Part shown: positions 38,333 to 46,048 of the stretch, in pieces | Numbering within the stretch: position 1 is the first letter of the stretch | Layout: each line of letters opens with the position of its first letter | Assembly: GCA_965229715.1 (NCBI GenBank) | Contig: CBDDJL010000004.1 | Span: 1 to 64,000, forward strand | DNA from: JAVJST01 sp965229715 | Lineage (GTDB): Bacteria; Pseudomonadota; Alphaproteobacteria; Rhodospirillales; Casp-alpha2 | Reading direction: 5' to 3' | DNA: 64,000 nt | Notes under the pieces: generated by a model | Database searches by the model: none | The model's input: the letters and a program-made list of their open reading frames with translations, nothing else | What the model was told of the DNA's origin: nothing | Program-made: the position numbers and the translations under genes

Positions 38333-39085
38333 ATGTTGAAGCTCGTCACGATCGCCTTTATCGCAACTCTGTGGGTTTCCATCGCCGCCAATGCACCATC
38401 GCTGGCGGACGAATCCCTGAGCGACGGCCAACGTCAGGAAATCGAAACACTGATCGGCGATTACCTGCGCGACAATCCGGAAGTCCTGATCGAGGCGCTC
38501 GAAGTCTACCGGACCCGCCAGGAATCATTGGAGCAAGACCGTATCGCAGCGGCGATCGGTTCGATGACGGGGTCGTTCGCAGACAATCCTGCCATTCCGG
38601 TGGCCGGTAATCCCGACGGAAACTTTACGATCGTCGAGTTTTTCGATTACCGGTGCGGGTTTTGCAAACGCGTCTTTCCGGCCCTCAAGGAGGTCATATC
38701 AACGGACGACGACATTCGTCTGGTGTTGATCGAATTTCCGATCCTTGGCGAGGACTCGGTCTTTGCCGCGCGTGCGGCGCTCGCGACGTGGTTCAACTGG
38801 CCGGAGCGCTACATGGCTTATCACGACGCCCTCATGGCGACGCGCGGGACGCTGAGCAGGGATACGGTTCTCGGCGAGGCCGCGCGACTCGGCATCGATC
38901 CCGACTCGTTGAGCGCGGCAATGGGTGCGGAACAAATCGATCAGGCGATACAGGCAAACTATGCCATGGCCCAGCAACTCTCGATCAATGGCACGCCGGC
39001 CTTCATTATCGGCAACGAACTGGTGCCGGGGGCCATCGAGTTGGCCGAATTTCGGAGATTGATCGCCGAGCAGCGCGACGGTTGA
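38333..39085 (+). CDS. DsbA-family thiol-disulfide oxidoreductase
   Basis: The 250-residue periplasmic protein has a signal peptide (about 1-24), a short helical region (DGQRQEIETLIGDYLRDNPE, typical of ScsC/BcrD-like DsbA relatives), and a thioredoxin fold with CGFC in FFDYRCGFCKRVFPAL (about 105-108). The cis-Pro loop is in INGTPAFIIGNELVPG (about 222). The N-terminal helix may allow oligomerisation as in ScsC-type isomerases. It forms or shuffles disulfides in exported proteins; EipB, encoded 0.9 kb on, is a possible client because it carries a Cys pair. Confidence 0.9.
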   Translation: MLKLVTIAFIATLWVSIAANAPSLADESLSDGQRQEIETLIGDYLRDNPEVLIEALEVYRTRQESLEQDRIAAAIGSMTGSFADNPAIPVAGNPDGNFTIVEFFDYRCGFCKRVFPALKEVISTDDDIRLVLIEFPILGEDSVFAARAALATWFNWPERYMAYHDALMATRGTLSRDTVLGEAARLGIDPDSLSAAMGAEQIDQAIQANYAMAQQLSINGTPAFIIGNELVPGAIELAEFRRLIAEQRDG

Positions 39086-39095
39086 TCGGGGCCGG

Positions 39096-39809
39096 TCACT
39101 TGACCGGCATCAGGGCGTACCGGTTGCCGGTGTAGCTCTCGACGAACAGCAACAGGTGTTTCTGCCCGTCCTTCTTCGCCTTGCGATAGATTTCGAGCAC
39201 CTGATCGGGATGCCACACGAGGGTCAAGTTGACCTGATGAATGACGTCGCCCCGCAACAGGTTCGACTCGTTCGTTTCGCCTTCCGGCACCAGCGTTACC
39301 GCAACGCCTTTGGCCGACCATCTGATCCCCAGTTGCTTGCGTACGTCGCTGGTCAGCGACGTCAACGTGACGCCCAGATCCGGCAGACTGGCGAATCCCG
39401 GTTTCGGCTCCTTCCAGTACTCCGGCCACGTGCCGAGAACTATCTCCACGTCATGGGTTTCACGGCCACGCAGTAACTTAAATCCGATCTTGTCGCCGGG
39501 CTTTGACGCCCTTACGGCGTCAACCAGTTGCTCGAACGCCATAAGCGCTTCACCGTCGATCTCGAGCAACACGTCGCCGCGCATGATGCCGGCTTCATTG
39601 GCTGGAGTACCGAGCCCGACTTCGCGAACGAGAATGCCGGAATCGACGCCGATCGCGACCCGCGCCTCTTCCGGGAGACCCTGAATCTGCATTCCGACAA
39701 AACCGGTCTCGGCCTTAGCATCCATCGACCAGACAAGCACGGCGAGGAAAGCTGCAATCGCCGCCCCCCCGCGTAACCGTCCGATAACCGACGTAATCAT
39801 CGGCGTCAT
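39096..39809 (-). CDS. Exported PDZ-domain protein
   Basis: The 237-residue product has an N-terminal hydrophobic export segment (GAAIAAFLAVLVWSMDAKA, ending near residue 32). A PDZ domain follows (about 45-120: LVREVGLGTPANEAGIMRGDVLLEIDG), and a second PDZ-like part has GVAVTLVPEGETNESNLLRGDVIHQV. There is no protease domain, so it is probably an adaptor or a remnant-type relative of DegP/RseP PDZ proteins. Start ATG 39809 has GGGAGA upstream; the open frame further back would give an atypical N-terminus. Confidence 0.82.
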   Translation of the reverse strand: MTPMITSVIGRLRGGAAIAAFLAVLVWSMDAKAETGFVGMQIQGLPEEARVAIGVDSGILVREVGLGTPANEAGIMRGDVLLEIDGEALMAFEQLVDAVRASKPGDKIGFKLLRGRETHDVEIVLGTWPEYWKEPKPGFASLPDLGVTLTSLTSDVRKQLGIRWSAKGVAVTLVPEGETNESNLLRGDVIHQVNLTLVWHPDQVLEIYRKAKKDGQKHLLLFVESYTGNRYALMPVK

Positions 39810-39935
39810 TTTCGGTCTCCCAGTCGTCGAACCGGCCGTTCTGCACCGTCGCCGTGGTTTGCAGCGCAGTGTATGGACTTCGGATTCACGGGACAACCGT
39901 TTGAAGGCATTTTTGCGGCATTTGCGTGGCGCCCG

Positions 39936-40781
39936 TCAGCACGACGGCGCCGGCAACGGTTCAACCCGTTCGGCTTTCATGACGGTCGCGAACTCGCCGA
40001 AATTCATGATCAGCCACGGCGCAACGCCGTTGTCCAGCTGGAGCGCCGTCATTTCAAGGGTCGGCAGGCCCGTCTCGCTGTTCAACTCGTAGAACGCCAT
40101 GGTCAGCGGCCAACCCGGCCGTTCCATGAGCCCGCCTTCGGCTTCAACATCGCCGACATCTGCATCCGAGGCCTCTCCGATAAAAGCGTTGATCAATTCG
40201 GGATGAAGCTCGTCGGAGCCGGTGAAAACGACGCGCGATGCCTGACGGTGGCCCGCCTTGGCCTCTGCGATCAGCCAGGCGGTGTGCGACACGGGAAAAA
40301 GCGTTCCGGCGGGAAGCTCGATTTCGATCTCGCTGGGCTTTCGATAAAGCGCTCGGCCGGTGCCGTCGCTGTCGACCTTCGCTTCGCCGCGAACTTCATC
40401 CTGTTCGGCGTCCGTCTTGACCCGGGATGCGAACTGATAGCTGTCACCGGCGAACGATTCGAAACTGGTAAACGCGGCGCTCTGACGGATTACGGCCCCG
40501 TCCTGAATGGCGAACAGCGCATTCATGTCCTGCGTGAAGATCCAGCCGTCGCATGTCTTTTCCAGCGACATGGTCATGACGCCCTCGACCGATTCGATTG
40601 TCCCGCCGCGCGACTGCGGAGAGAGAGCCATGCTGTAGAAAGCCCGGTGCGACGCCAGCTCGACACCGGCGAATGCGGATCCGGCACGCGCTTCGGTTGC
40701 CGGATACAGCCCGGCAGCGATCACCGCCAGCAACCCGAGCGAAACGGCAATCCTGTGCGCCACGGAGGTCTTGTCGAACAT
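39936..40781 (-). CDS. eipB: Cell envelope integrity protein EipB (DUF1849)
   Basis: The 281-residue exported protein has a signal peptide (about 1-32, ending TEARA). The mature part is a beta-rich spiral with two cysteines, SLEKTCDGWIF and the C-terminal LPAPSC, which in Brucella EipB form a disulfide (established for the family). It is needed for envelope integrity in alphaproteobacteria. GGGGAG precedes the ATG; the GTG two codons earlier is an alternative. The gene is separated from the PDZ gene by about 130 bases. Confidence 0.88.
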   Translation of the reverse strand: MFDKTSVAHRIAVSLGLLAVIAAGLYPATEARAGSAFAGVELASHRAFYSMALSPQSRGGTIESVEGVMTMSLEKTCDGWIFTQDMNALFAIQDGAVIRQSAAFTSFESFAGDSYQFASRVKTDAEQDEVRGEAKVDSDGTGRALYRKPSEIEIELPAGTLFPVSHTAWLIAEAKAGHRQASRVVFTGSDELHPELINAFIGEASDADVGDVEAEGGLMERPGWPLTMAFYELNSETGLPTLEMTALQLDNGVAPWLIMNFGEFATVMKAERVEPLPAPSC

Positions 40782-40839
40782 GGTCACTCCCCTAGCAGAT
40801 CACCGAAGAATAGGCGGTTGCGCCGCCCTCAGAAAGCCG

Positions 40840-40863
40840 AATTAGGGTCAGGTCCCACTAATT
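40840..40863. repeat. Inverted-repeat hairpin resembling RAYT-associated REP sequence
   Basis: AATTAGGG (40840-40847) pairs with CCC-A-CTAATT (40854-40863), with a one-base bulge and loop TCAGGT. The core TAGGGTCAGGTCCCACTAAT resembles motifs I associate with REP elements near TnpA_REP/RAYT transposases, from memory. It lies 16 bases after the TetR stop and lacks a T-tract, so it is not a canonical terminator. No transposase is in the window. Confidence 0.35.
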
Positions 40864-40879
40864 TCATGCAATTCCGGCT

Positions 40880-41560
40880 TCAGAATTCATCGGCCAACAA
40901 CCGGTCGATTACCGAGCGATCCGACGGAAACAGGACCGTCAGCAGGGTTCGCACGGTGTTGCACGCACCTTTCCTGTCGAACGTTTCATCGAACAACAGC
41001 CACGACCACATGCCGTCTATCAGCCCGTCGATCATCGCCGCCATGATCGCAGGGTCGTCGACGGACGAACGCCCCGCGGACGTCATTTCGCGACAGGCCG
41101 ATTCCAGAAAGGCCGTGTGCTCTTTGTCCTGCTCATCGCAAAGCCTCAAATAAGTCGGTCGGGTTTTTGCCTCGCCGTAGAACGCATGCCAGACGGCGAC
41201 ACGCTTTCGCGTGCAGATCTCGGGTGAAAAATCGACACGGATCATGGCGCAAATACGCGCAAGCGGATCATCGGCAAGCCCCTCTATCGCAGACCGCCAC
41301 GCGGCACGATGTTGGTTGACGAGGTACTCGAGCGCTGCCGTCAGAAGCGCGTCCTTGGTCTTAAAGTGGAATACCAGGGCCGCTTGGGAAATATCCGTGT
41401 TCTTCGCAACGGTCGCCAAGGTTGTGTCGGCGAAGCCGAGCGTGGCCACCGAATGGATCGTCGCATCGATGATCTGCTGTCGCCGGATCGTGCGCTGCGC
41501 GGCACGGCTGCGCCTCGGTACGTCACGGCGTTTGCCGCCTCTCTGCTTGCCTGGTTCCAT
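40880..41560 (-). CDS. TetR-family regulator, BetI-like (first of two in the window)
   Basis: The 226-residue repressor has a helix-turn-helix at about residues 30-75 (QQIIDATIHSVATLGFADTT, then ISQAALVFHFKTKDAL). Its ligand domain contains the BetI-like VAVWHAFYGEAKTRPTYL segment. It is divergent from the Rieske oxygenase, and the space between them contains one copy of the 20-bp operator described. It is paralogous to the TetR at 58386; both share TTLATV, FHF and a Cys-[RP]-K-[RK]-[VL]-AVW motif. Related BetI proteins respond to choline. The ligand here is presumably an amine, by inference. Confidence 0.9.
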   Translation of the reverse strand: MEPGKQRGGKRRDVPRRSRAAQRTIRRQQIIDATIHSVATLGFADTTLATVAKNTDISQAALVFHFKTKDALLTAALEYLVNQHRAAWRSAIEGLADDPLARICAMIRVDFSPEICTRKRVAVWHAFYGEAKTRPTYLRLCDEQDKEHTAFLESACREMTSAGRSSVDDPAIMAAMIDGLIDGMWSWLLFDETFDRKGACNTVRTLLTVLFPSDRSVIDRLLADEF

Positions 41561-41612
41561 GACATGTTTTCGACCAAAAATGTCAACAAATCAATATATT
41601 TACAAACATTAA

Positions 41613-41632
41613 TTGACTAACTGTTTAGTTAA
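41613..41632 (+). promoter_or_regulatory. BetI-like operator, copy A
   Basis: TTGACTAACTGTTTAGTTAA lies between the divergent TetR (start 41560) and Rieske oxygenase (start 41684) genes. It matches copies at 53948 and 61977 under TTGACTRAYTGTWYARTYAA. The inner TAACTG-TT-TAGTTA arms pair at five of six positions. Location 52 bases from both coding starts fits an operator controlling both genes. Confidence 0.6.
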
Positions 41633-41683
41633 TATTAGAACTCCGACTATCCATTTTGATGATGAGTCAGGAGCCCGTGACAG

Positions 41684-42880
41684 ATGCAGTCCGAATTGGC
41701 CGCAAAGACGTTTACCGATCCCGCAAAGCGCGGTGGCCTGCCCGCCTGGAGCTACGACAGCGATGAGTTCTTCGAACTTGAGAAGGAGCATGTGCTACGC
41801 CGTGCCTGGTGGATCGCCGGACATGTCAGCGAGATCCCGGAAGCGGGCGATTACCTGAGCCTCGACGTCGCGGACGAACGGGCGTTGGTTGTGCGCGGCC
41901 GGGACGGCATTGTCCGGGCGTTCCACAATCTCTGCCGCCACCGCGGCTCGCGCGTCGTCGCCGAACAACGCGGCAACTGCGGTTCGACCATCGTCTGCCC
42001 GTTTCACGGCTGGTGCTACGGGCTTGACGGCTCGATGCGCGGCATACCCGCACCCGAGAGCTTCGGCACGGACATCGACCGTAAGACGATGGGCCTCAAG
42101 CCGGTCGAGCACGAAATCTGGCACGGATTGATCTTCGTCCGGTTCGCCGCCAGCGTACGACCGTCGGTCGCACGACTGATGGCGCCCTTCGAGGACGATA
42201 TCGCCGCCTACCGGATTGACGACATGCAGCCATTTGGCCCGCATTGGCACTCCGAGCAGGCAGTCAACTGGAAAGCCGCCGTCGACGTCGACATGGAGGG
42301 CTATCACGTCCCGGTCGCCCACCCCGCCCTGCAGCAGTTATACGGCCAGGAATACGGCGATACGATCGTCGGCGACACCATCGTCACCAAGGGCGTCATC
42401 AACGATGTGCCGGCCACCCTGTGGTCCGTGCGGCACTATCAGTCCCTGTTGCCGGAGAACCGGGACCTCCCCGAGCATTTGCGCCGTGCGTGGGTCTATT
42501 ACGGCCTGTTCCCGTCGACCGTGATCACGTTCTACCCGGAGATGATCGACTTCTATCAGACCCTGCCGCTCGGCGTGGAAAAGTGCGTCATGCACGGCCG
42601 TTCGTACGGTTTGCCGACGACCGATCGCGCGACATTGGCCACCCGGTACCTCAACAACCGCATCAACGATGTCACCGGAAAAGAGGATATTCAGCTCGTC
42701 AAATGGTCGTGGGAAGGCATGCGCTCGAGTGCATTCGACGACTTCACGCTCTCGGACCTCGAAGTCGGCGTACGTCTTTTTCACGACGAAATGCGCAGCG
42801 CCCTGCCGATTCTCGATCACCGCGCGCGCCCCGAACATGGGACCATGGCATCGCTCAACAGGGAAATGTCCGCCGATTAA
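41684..42880 (+). CDS. Rieske non-heme iron oxygenase, alpha subunit
   Basis: The 398-residue protein has a Rieske [2Fe-2S] domain with CRH at 84-86 and CPFH at 105-108. The catalytic domain has the mononuclear-iron motif VDVDMEGYHVPVAH, with His 208 and His 213. Such enzymes hydroxylate aromatic rings or demethylate N-methyl compounds; short quaternary-amine demethylases (glycine betaine, stachydrine, carnitine types) have this size. No ferredoxin or reductase gene is adjacent, so electrons must come from elsewhere. An AGGAG site precedes the ATG. Substrate assignment is inference only, supported by the BetI-like regulator next door. Confidence 0.9.
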   Translation: MQSELAAKTFTDPAKRGGLPAWSYDSDEFFELEKEHVLRRAWWIAGHVSEIPEAGDYLSLDVADERALVVRGRDGIVRAFHNLCRHRGSRVVAEQRGNCGSTIVCPFHGWCYGLDGSMRGIPAPESFGTDIDRKTMGLKPVEHEIWHGLIFVRFAASVRPSVARLMAPFEDDIAAYRIDDMQPFGPHWHSEQAVNWKAAVDVDMEGYHVPVAHPALQQLYGQEYGDTIVGDTIVTKGVINDVPATLWSVRHYQSLLPENRDLPEHLRRAWVYYGLFPSTVITFYPEMIDFYQTLPLGVEKCVMHGRSYGLPTTDRATLATRYLNNRINDVTGKEDIQLVKWSWEGMRSSAFDDFTLSDLEVGVRLFHDEMRSALPILDHRARPEHGTMASLNREMSAD

Positions 42881-43021
42881 AGCCGGGCGCGAAATTTACG
42901 ATCCGTCTACACACGCAGGCACTCACATCGATGCTACGCGGGAATTGCGTCAGTTGTTTGCGGTGACCGGCGATGCCGTTAGTCTGCCGGGACGGATCGA
43001 TATGACGACGAGGATTGCGAC

Positions 43022-43486
43022 ATGACGACGCTGTTGGAACGCCGGGAAATAGAGGCCCTATTCGCCAAGGCGGTTTATGACGAACTCGTGCCGGAGATTG
43101 GCGCCGACGGCGCCGAAGCGTTGCTCGGGCGCGTGGCCCGCAAACTGGCCATGGAAATGGGCCGCGATCTCGCCGCCGGCGACGGCCAAACCGACCTCGA
43201 AACCTTCAACGCGCGGCTTCAGATCTGGCGCGAAGGCGATGCAATGGATATCGAGGAAATCGCCGCCGATGCCGGAGAGATCGCCTTCGACGTGAAACGC
43301 TGCGGATATGCCGACATGTACGAACGTCTCGGCATTCGCCATCTCGGCGCGGCATTGTCATGCAATCGCGACGGCTCGTTGTGCGAGGGATACGACCCCC
43401 GAATTCGGATGCAGCGGACGAAAACCCTGATGAAGGGCAACGACCGCTGCGATTTCCGATTCACCATCGATGACGGGGCCGATTAA
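43022..43486 (+). CDS. L-2-amino-thiazoline-4-carboxylic acid hydrolase family protein
   Basis: The 154-residue protein matches the small ATC-hydrolase-like family. It has a helical N-terminus (MTTLLERREIEALFAKAVYD), a middle with FDVKRCGYADMYERLG, and a C-terminal half with GAALSCNRDGSLCEGYDPRI and RTKTLMKGNDRCDFRF. The Cys-containing CNRDGSLCEGYDP segment is the family signature. The founding enzyme opens a thiazoline ring to make cysteine; most relatives have unknown substrates. It follows the Rieske gene by 141 bases on the same strand and could be part of the same pathway. Confidence 0.82.
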   Translation: MTTLLERREIEALFAKAVYDELVPEIGADGAEALLGRVARKLAMEMGRDLAAGDGQTDLETFNARLQIWREGDAMDIEEIAADAGEIAFDVKRCGYADMYERLGIRHLGAALSCNRDGSLCEGYDPRIRMQRTKTLMKGNDRCDFRFTIDDGAD

Positions 43487-43680
43487 CTCGCGGTGAGAAC
43501 ACTCGCGATTGCGAGGGCGGCGATGCCGCCGATAACGATACCGATCAGCAAGCTGCGCTGGCCCCGCGACTTGACGATTTTGGCCTGACGCATTTCGTCG
43601 GGCGTCAGCTTCTCCGCCGCTTTAACGCCGTCGTCAGCCTGATCCGATGTGGCGTGTGTCTTGGCGTTTTGGTCTGCCAT
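43483..43680 (-). CDS. Small single-pass membrane protein
   Basis: The 65-residue product has a charged N-terminus (KTHATSDQADDGVKAAEKLT), a basic patch KIVKSRGQRS, then one membrane helix (LLIGIVIGGIAALAIASVL, about 44-62). AAGGAG lies six bases before the ATG at 43680. Its stop overlaps the convergent ATC-hydrolase-like gene by 4 bases. It trails the coiled-coil and superoxide dismutase genes on the same strand with a 38-base gap. I recognise no family. Confidence 0.7.
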   Translation of the reverse strand: MADQNAKTHATSDQADDGVKAAEKLTPDEMRQAKIVKSRGQRSLLIGIVIGGIAALAIASVLTAS

Positions 43681-43718
43681 TTGAGTCTCCTTGCCGGTGG
43701 TGTCCGTGCTTCGCGGTG

Positions 43719-44003
43719 TCAGAAGCGGTCCATGGCCGAGCGGATGGCGCTTTGCATGTCGTCGAAGCTTTTCTGAACGCCGGTTTTCACGTCTTCCCAA
43801 GCGCTCTCGCTGCTGGCGCGAAGCTCAAGAAGCTTTTCCCGAAGCGCGTCCTGCTTCGCCCGCAGATCCTCGATTTCTTCATGGTAGGCGACCTGCGCAT
43901 CGGCCTCTTTTTGATCGGCCTTGGCTTTCAGTTTCGAAATTTCGGCGTTCCATTCCTCGATTTGCGATTCGACCTTCTTCTCGTAGGCTTCCTTCTTGCT
44001 CAT
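43719..44003 (-). CDS. Small coiled-coil protein, sll1863-like stress family
   Basis: The 94-residue protein is almost entirely one charged coiled coil: KKVESQIEEWNAEISKLKAK followed by heptads through about residue 65, then a short amphipathic C-terminal helix (AWEDVKTGVQKSFDDM). This pattern matches the sll1863 family of stress-associated proteins. It lies 12 bases after sodB, and a small membrane protein follows. Function is unknown; the neighbours suggest a role in oxidative or envelope stress. Confidence 0.8.
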   Translation of the reverse strand: MSKKEAYEKKVESQIEEWNAEISKLKAKADQKEADAQVAYHEEIEDLRAKQDALREKLLELRASSESAWEDVKTGVQKSFDDMQSAIRSAMDRF

Positions 44004-44015
44004 GTATCTCTCTCC

Positions 44016-44744
44016 CTAAGCAGATGACGAACGGCCTTCTTCGCCGTCGACGGATTGTTGCGCTTCCCGAGCCGCATTCTCGACGTCACCAGACTTGGCG
44101 AACTCGGCCTGCGCGTTCTGAAAACGTTTGGCGGCGGTGTAGTCTCCTTCGCCCTGGCGGCGCAGCTGGTCGGCCGCAAACCGCCAGTTGGCAAGCCGGT
44201 CGAAGAAAACCTCGAGGAACTCGCCGCGCTCGTTTTGATAGTCGAGGTAGTAAGCGTGTTCCCAGAGGTCGCACGTCAGCAGGGGATGCTGACTCTGTAG
44301 TTGCGGCAATTCCGCATTCGGCGTTCCGACGACATCGAGCTTGCCGTCGGAAACGACGATCCAGACCCAGCCGGAGCCGAACTGCCCGGTTCCGGTATCG
44401 ACGAACGCCTCACGCAGGGCGTCCATACCGCCGAAATCGTCGATCAATCGCTCTAGAGCGGCATCGTCGACACCGCTGTTGTCGGGACTCATCGATTGCC
44501 AGAAAAAGGTGTGATTCCATGTCTGCGCGGCATTGTTGAAGACGTCCTGGTCGCCATTGTCATACGCCGCATGGATCAACTCCATGAGTTCCATGCCTTC
44601 GTAGTCGGTACCCTCGATCGCCGCGTTCAGCTTGTCGACATACGAACTGTGATGCTTGTCGTAGTGATAGGAGAATGTTTCGACCGAGATATGGGGCAAA
44701 AGAGCGTCCTTCGCGTACGGTAATTGCGGTAGTTCAAAAGGCAT
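44016..44744 (-). CDS. sodB: Superoxide dismutase [Fe/Mn] with C-terminal extension
   Basis: The 242-residue enzyme dismutates superoxide. Metal ligands are visible in SYHYDKHHSSYVDKL (His 27), AAQTWNHTFFWQSM (His about 76) and CDLWEHAYYLDYQNERG (Asp and His). Typical Fe/Mn-SODs end about 200 residues after the start; here some 40 extra residues (AAKRFQNAQAEFAKSGDVENA and an acidic/Ser end) follow the normal finish at FAADQLRR. The metal (Fe or Mn) is not certain. First gene of a three-gene minus-strand set with the coiled-coil and small membrane proteins. Confidence 0.92.
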   Translation of the reverse strand: MPFELPQLPYAKDALLPHISVETFSYHYDKHHSSYVDKLNAAIEGTDYEGMELMELIHAAYDNGDQDVFNNAAQTWNHTFFWQSMSPDNSGVDDAALERLIDDFGGMDALREAFVDTGTGQFGSGWVWIVVSDGKLDVVGTPNAELPQLQSQHPLLTCDLWEHAYYLDYQNERGEFLEVFFDRLANWRFAADQLRRQGEGDYTAAKRFQNAQAEFAKSGDVENAAREAQQSVDGEEGRSSSA

Positions 44745-44803
44745 GTGTAGCGTCTCCTCTCATTTCAGCGATGACCGTAGCGCGACGTCGTGAAGCATCG
44801 CGA

Positions 44804-44815
44804 TAACATGGGTTA
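44804..44815. promoter_or_regulatory. Dyad element TAACATGGGTTA (candidate Crp/Fnr-type operator)
   Basis: A TAAC/GTTA dyad sits between the divergent sodB (start 44744) and Crp/Fnr-type gene (start 44938). A near copy, TAACCTGGGTTA, lies just after the same regulator gene (11 of 12 identical). Placement around a DNA-binding regulator gene is typical of autoregulatory sites, but no regulator-site link is proved. Nothing else notable is seen in this 193-base gap. Confidence 0.4.
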
Positions 44816-44937
44816 ACCCGGCGATGGCGATCAGCCGGCGGTTTGTCGCGCGGTGACGAGGTTTGCGCTGGATTCTCGCTGCCGACGGATTATCGTGAAT
44901 CGTCACAACCACCTTTCGACAAACTTGGAGCATCCTG

Positions 44938-45714
44938 TTGGCGAACACGAATTCCAGCGACGACGCACGACGCATGCTGACTCACTGCCTGGCCGCAATC
45001 GCGGACCTCAACGATTCCGAACGGTCCTTTCTGCAAAACTGCGACATCGAAGGACGCTATTATCAACGCGGCGACACGGTCTTTTCCGAAGGGGCCGATC
45101 ACACCGGGTTGTTTCTTTGCGTCTCGGGGTGGGGCGCCCGCTTCCGTCTGCTAGAGGACGGACAGCGCCAGATTGTCGATTTCATCATGCCGGGCTCGAT
45201 GTTCGGTGCGCAGGTCGACAAGGAAGGGCGTCACACCGTATCGGCGGACGCCCTTCATGACCTTAGCCTTGCCGTCATCAATGAACTGGTCCTGAGGGAA
45301 ATCGCCGACAAGGTTCCCAGCATCGCGTCGCGAATCGCTATTGCCCTGCAGGACGAGAGTTCACGCCTGCTGGAGCGCATCGTATCCCTCGGCCGGCGGG
45401 ACGCGCAGCAACGCCTGGGGCATTTTCTGCTCGAACTCAACGAGCGGCAGTCCGCCATAAGCGGCATCGAACAATCGGCAATCCGACTCCCCATCCCGCA
45501 GCAGGAGGTCGCCGACTTTCTCGGCCTGACGTCCGTGCACGTCAGCCGCACGCTCGGTCAGATGCGCGACGAGGGTCTTATTGATTATGACGATCGCGAA
45601 ATCACCATCATGAATCCCGATAGACTTGCCGAGATCTGCGAGTTCGAGACGCATCAGGTCAATGCTCTCGGCATACCGCAAAGCTTGCGCCGTGCCCTTC
45701 TGGCCTGTGACTGA
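44938..45714 (+). CDS. Crp/Fnr-family transcription regulator
   Basis: The 258-residue protein has a cyclic-nucleotide-binding-type fold (about 30-130; RGDTVFSEGADHTGLFLCVSG) and a winged helix with PQQEVADFLGLTSVHVSRTL (about 190-210). The recognition helix reads TSVHVSR rather than the Fnr TVETISR, so its site should not be the classical TTGAT. There is no Fnr-type Cys cluster at the N-terminus, hence oxygen sensing by Fe-S is unlikely. TTG 44938 is chosen because GGAG lies seven bases upstream; the ATG at 44974 has no ribosome site. Confidence 0.88.
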   Translation: MANTNSSDDARRMLTHCLAAIADLNDSERSFLQNCDIEGRYYQRGDTVFSEGADHTGLFLCVSGWGARFRLLEDGQRQIVDFIMPGSMFGAQVDKEGRHTVSADALHDLSLAVINELVLREIADKVPSIASRIAIALQDESSRLLERIVSLGRRDAQQRLGHFLLELNERQSAISGIEQSAIRLPIPQQEVADFLGLTSVHVSRTLGQMRDEGLIDYDDREITIMNPDRLAEICEFETHQVNALGIPQSLRRALLACD

Positions 45715-45745
45715 TCCGGGACCGTTGCCGGCCCAGCCACCGTTT

Positions 45746-45757
45746 TAACCTGGGTTA
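45746..45757. promoter_or_regulatory. Dyad element TAACCTGGGTTA, second copy
   Basis: Arms TAACC and GGTTA with a two-base centre form a perfect dyad 32 bases after the Crp/Fnr-type stop codon. It differs by one base from the element at 44804. It sits upstream of a region of about 150 bases that ends in an intrinsic terminator and could encode a small RNA. Confidence 0.4.
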
Positions 45758-45774
45758 TCGAGCCGACGCCGCCG

Positions 45775-45938
45775 GTTCACTAGTATCAATGGAATAAGGG
45801 TTCATTCAGCACCTCGCTGAAGCGCGTTCCGTGCGGTGCTGATCAAAGCGCCCAACCACTTTCCGGCTGTGTCATGTCCGCCTCCCGGAACCTGACGGTC
45901 GGTCTCGAGGGTCGGTCCTGTGCCGACCCTCGTTTTTT
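45775..45938 (+). ncRNA. Candidate small RNA ending at an intrinsic terminator
   Basis: The 334-base gap between the Crp/Fnr-type gene and gloB has no convincing protein frame. It contains a TTCAGC/GCTGAA stem (45805-45821), a single-stranded-looking GTCCGCCTCCCGG (a CCUCCC-type anti-Shine-Dalgarno motif seen in several alphaproteobacterial sRNAs), and a strong terminator at 45906-45938. Boundaries are a guess; a promoter is not clear, although TAGTAT at 45781 could be a -10 box. It may equally be only the 3' end of the regulator mRNA. Confidence 0.35.
45906..45938 (+). terminator. Rho-independent terminator
   Basis: CGAGGGTCGG (45906-45915) and CCGACCCTCG (45923-45932) form a perfect 10-bp stem with a 7-base loop, followed directly by TTTTTT. 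It ends transcription 190 bases after the Crp/Fnr-type gene and before gloB, on the plus strand. Confidence 0.92.
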
Positions 45939-46048
45939 GCCGTAAGAGAACCTTGCGCCGGTGCGACACGCGCCGGCTTGGAAAGTGGGCCGACCTCCCT
46001 TATCTATGAGGGTAACAGCAACGCGAAACGACCAATGGAGACGGCAAA

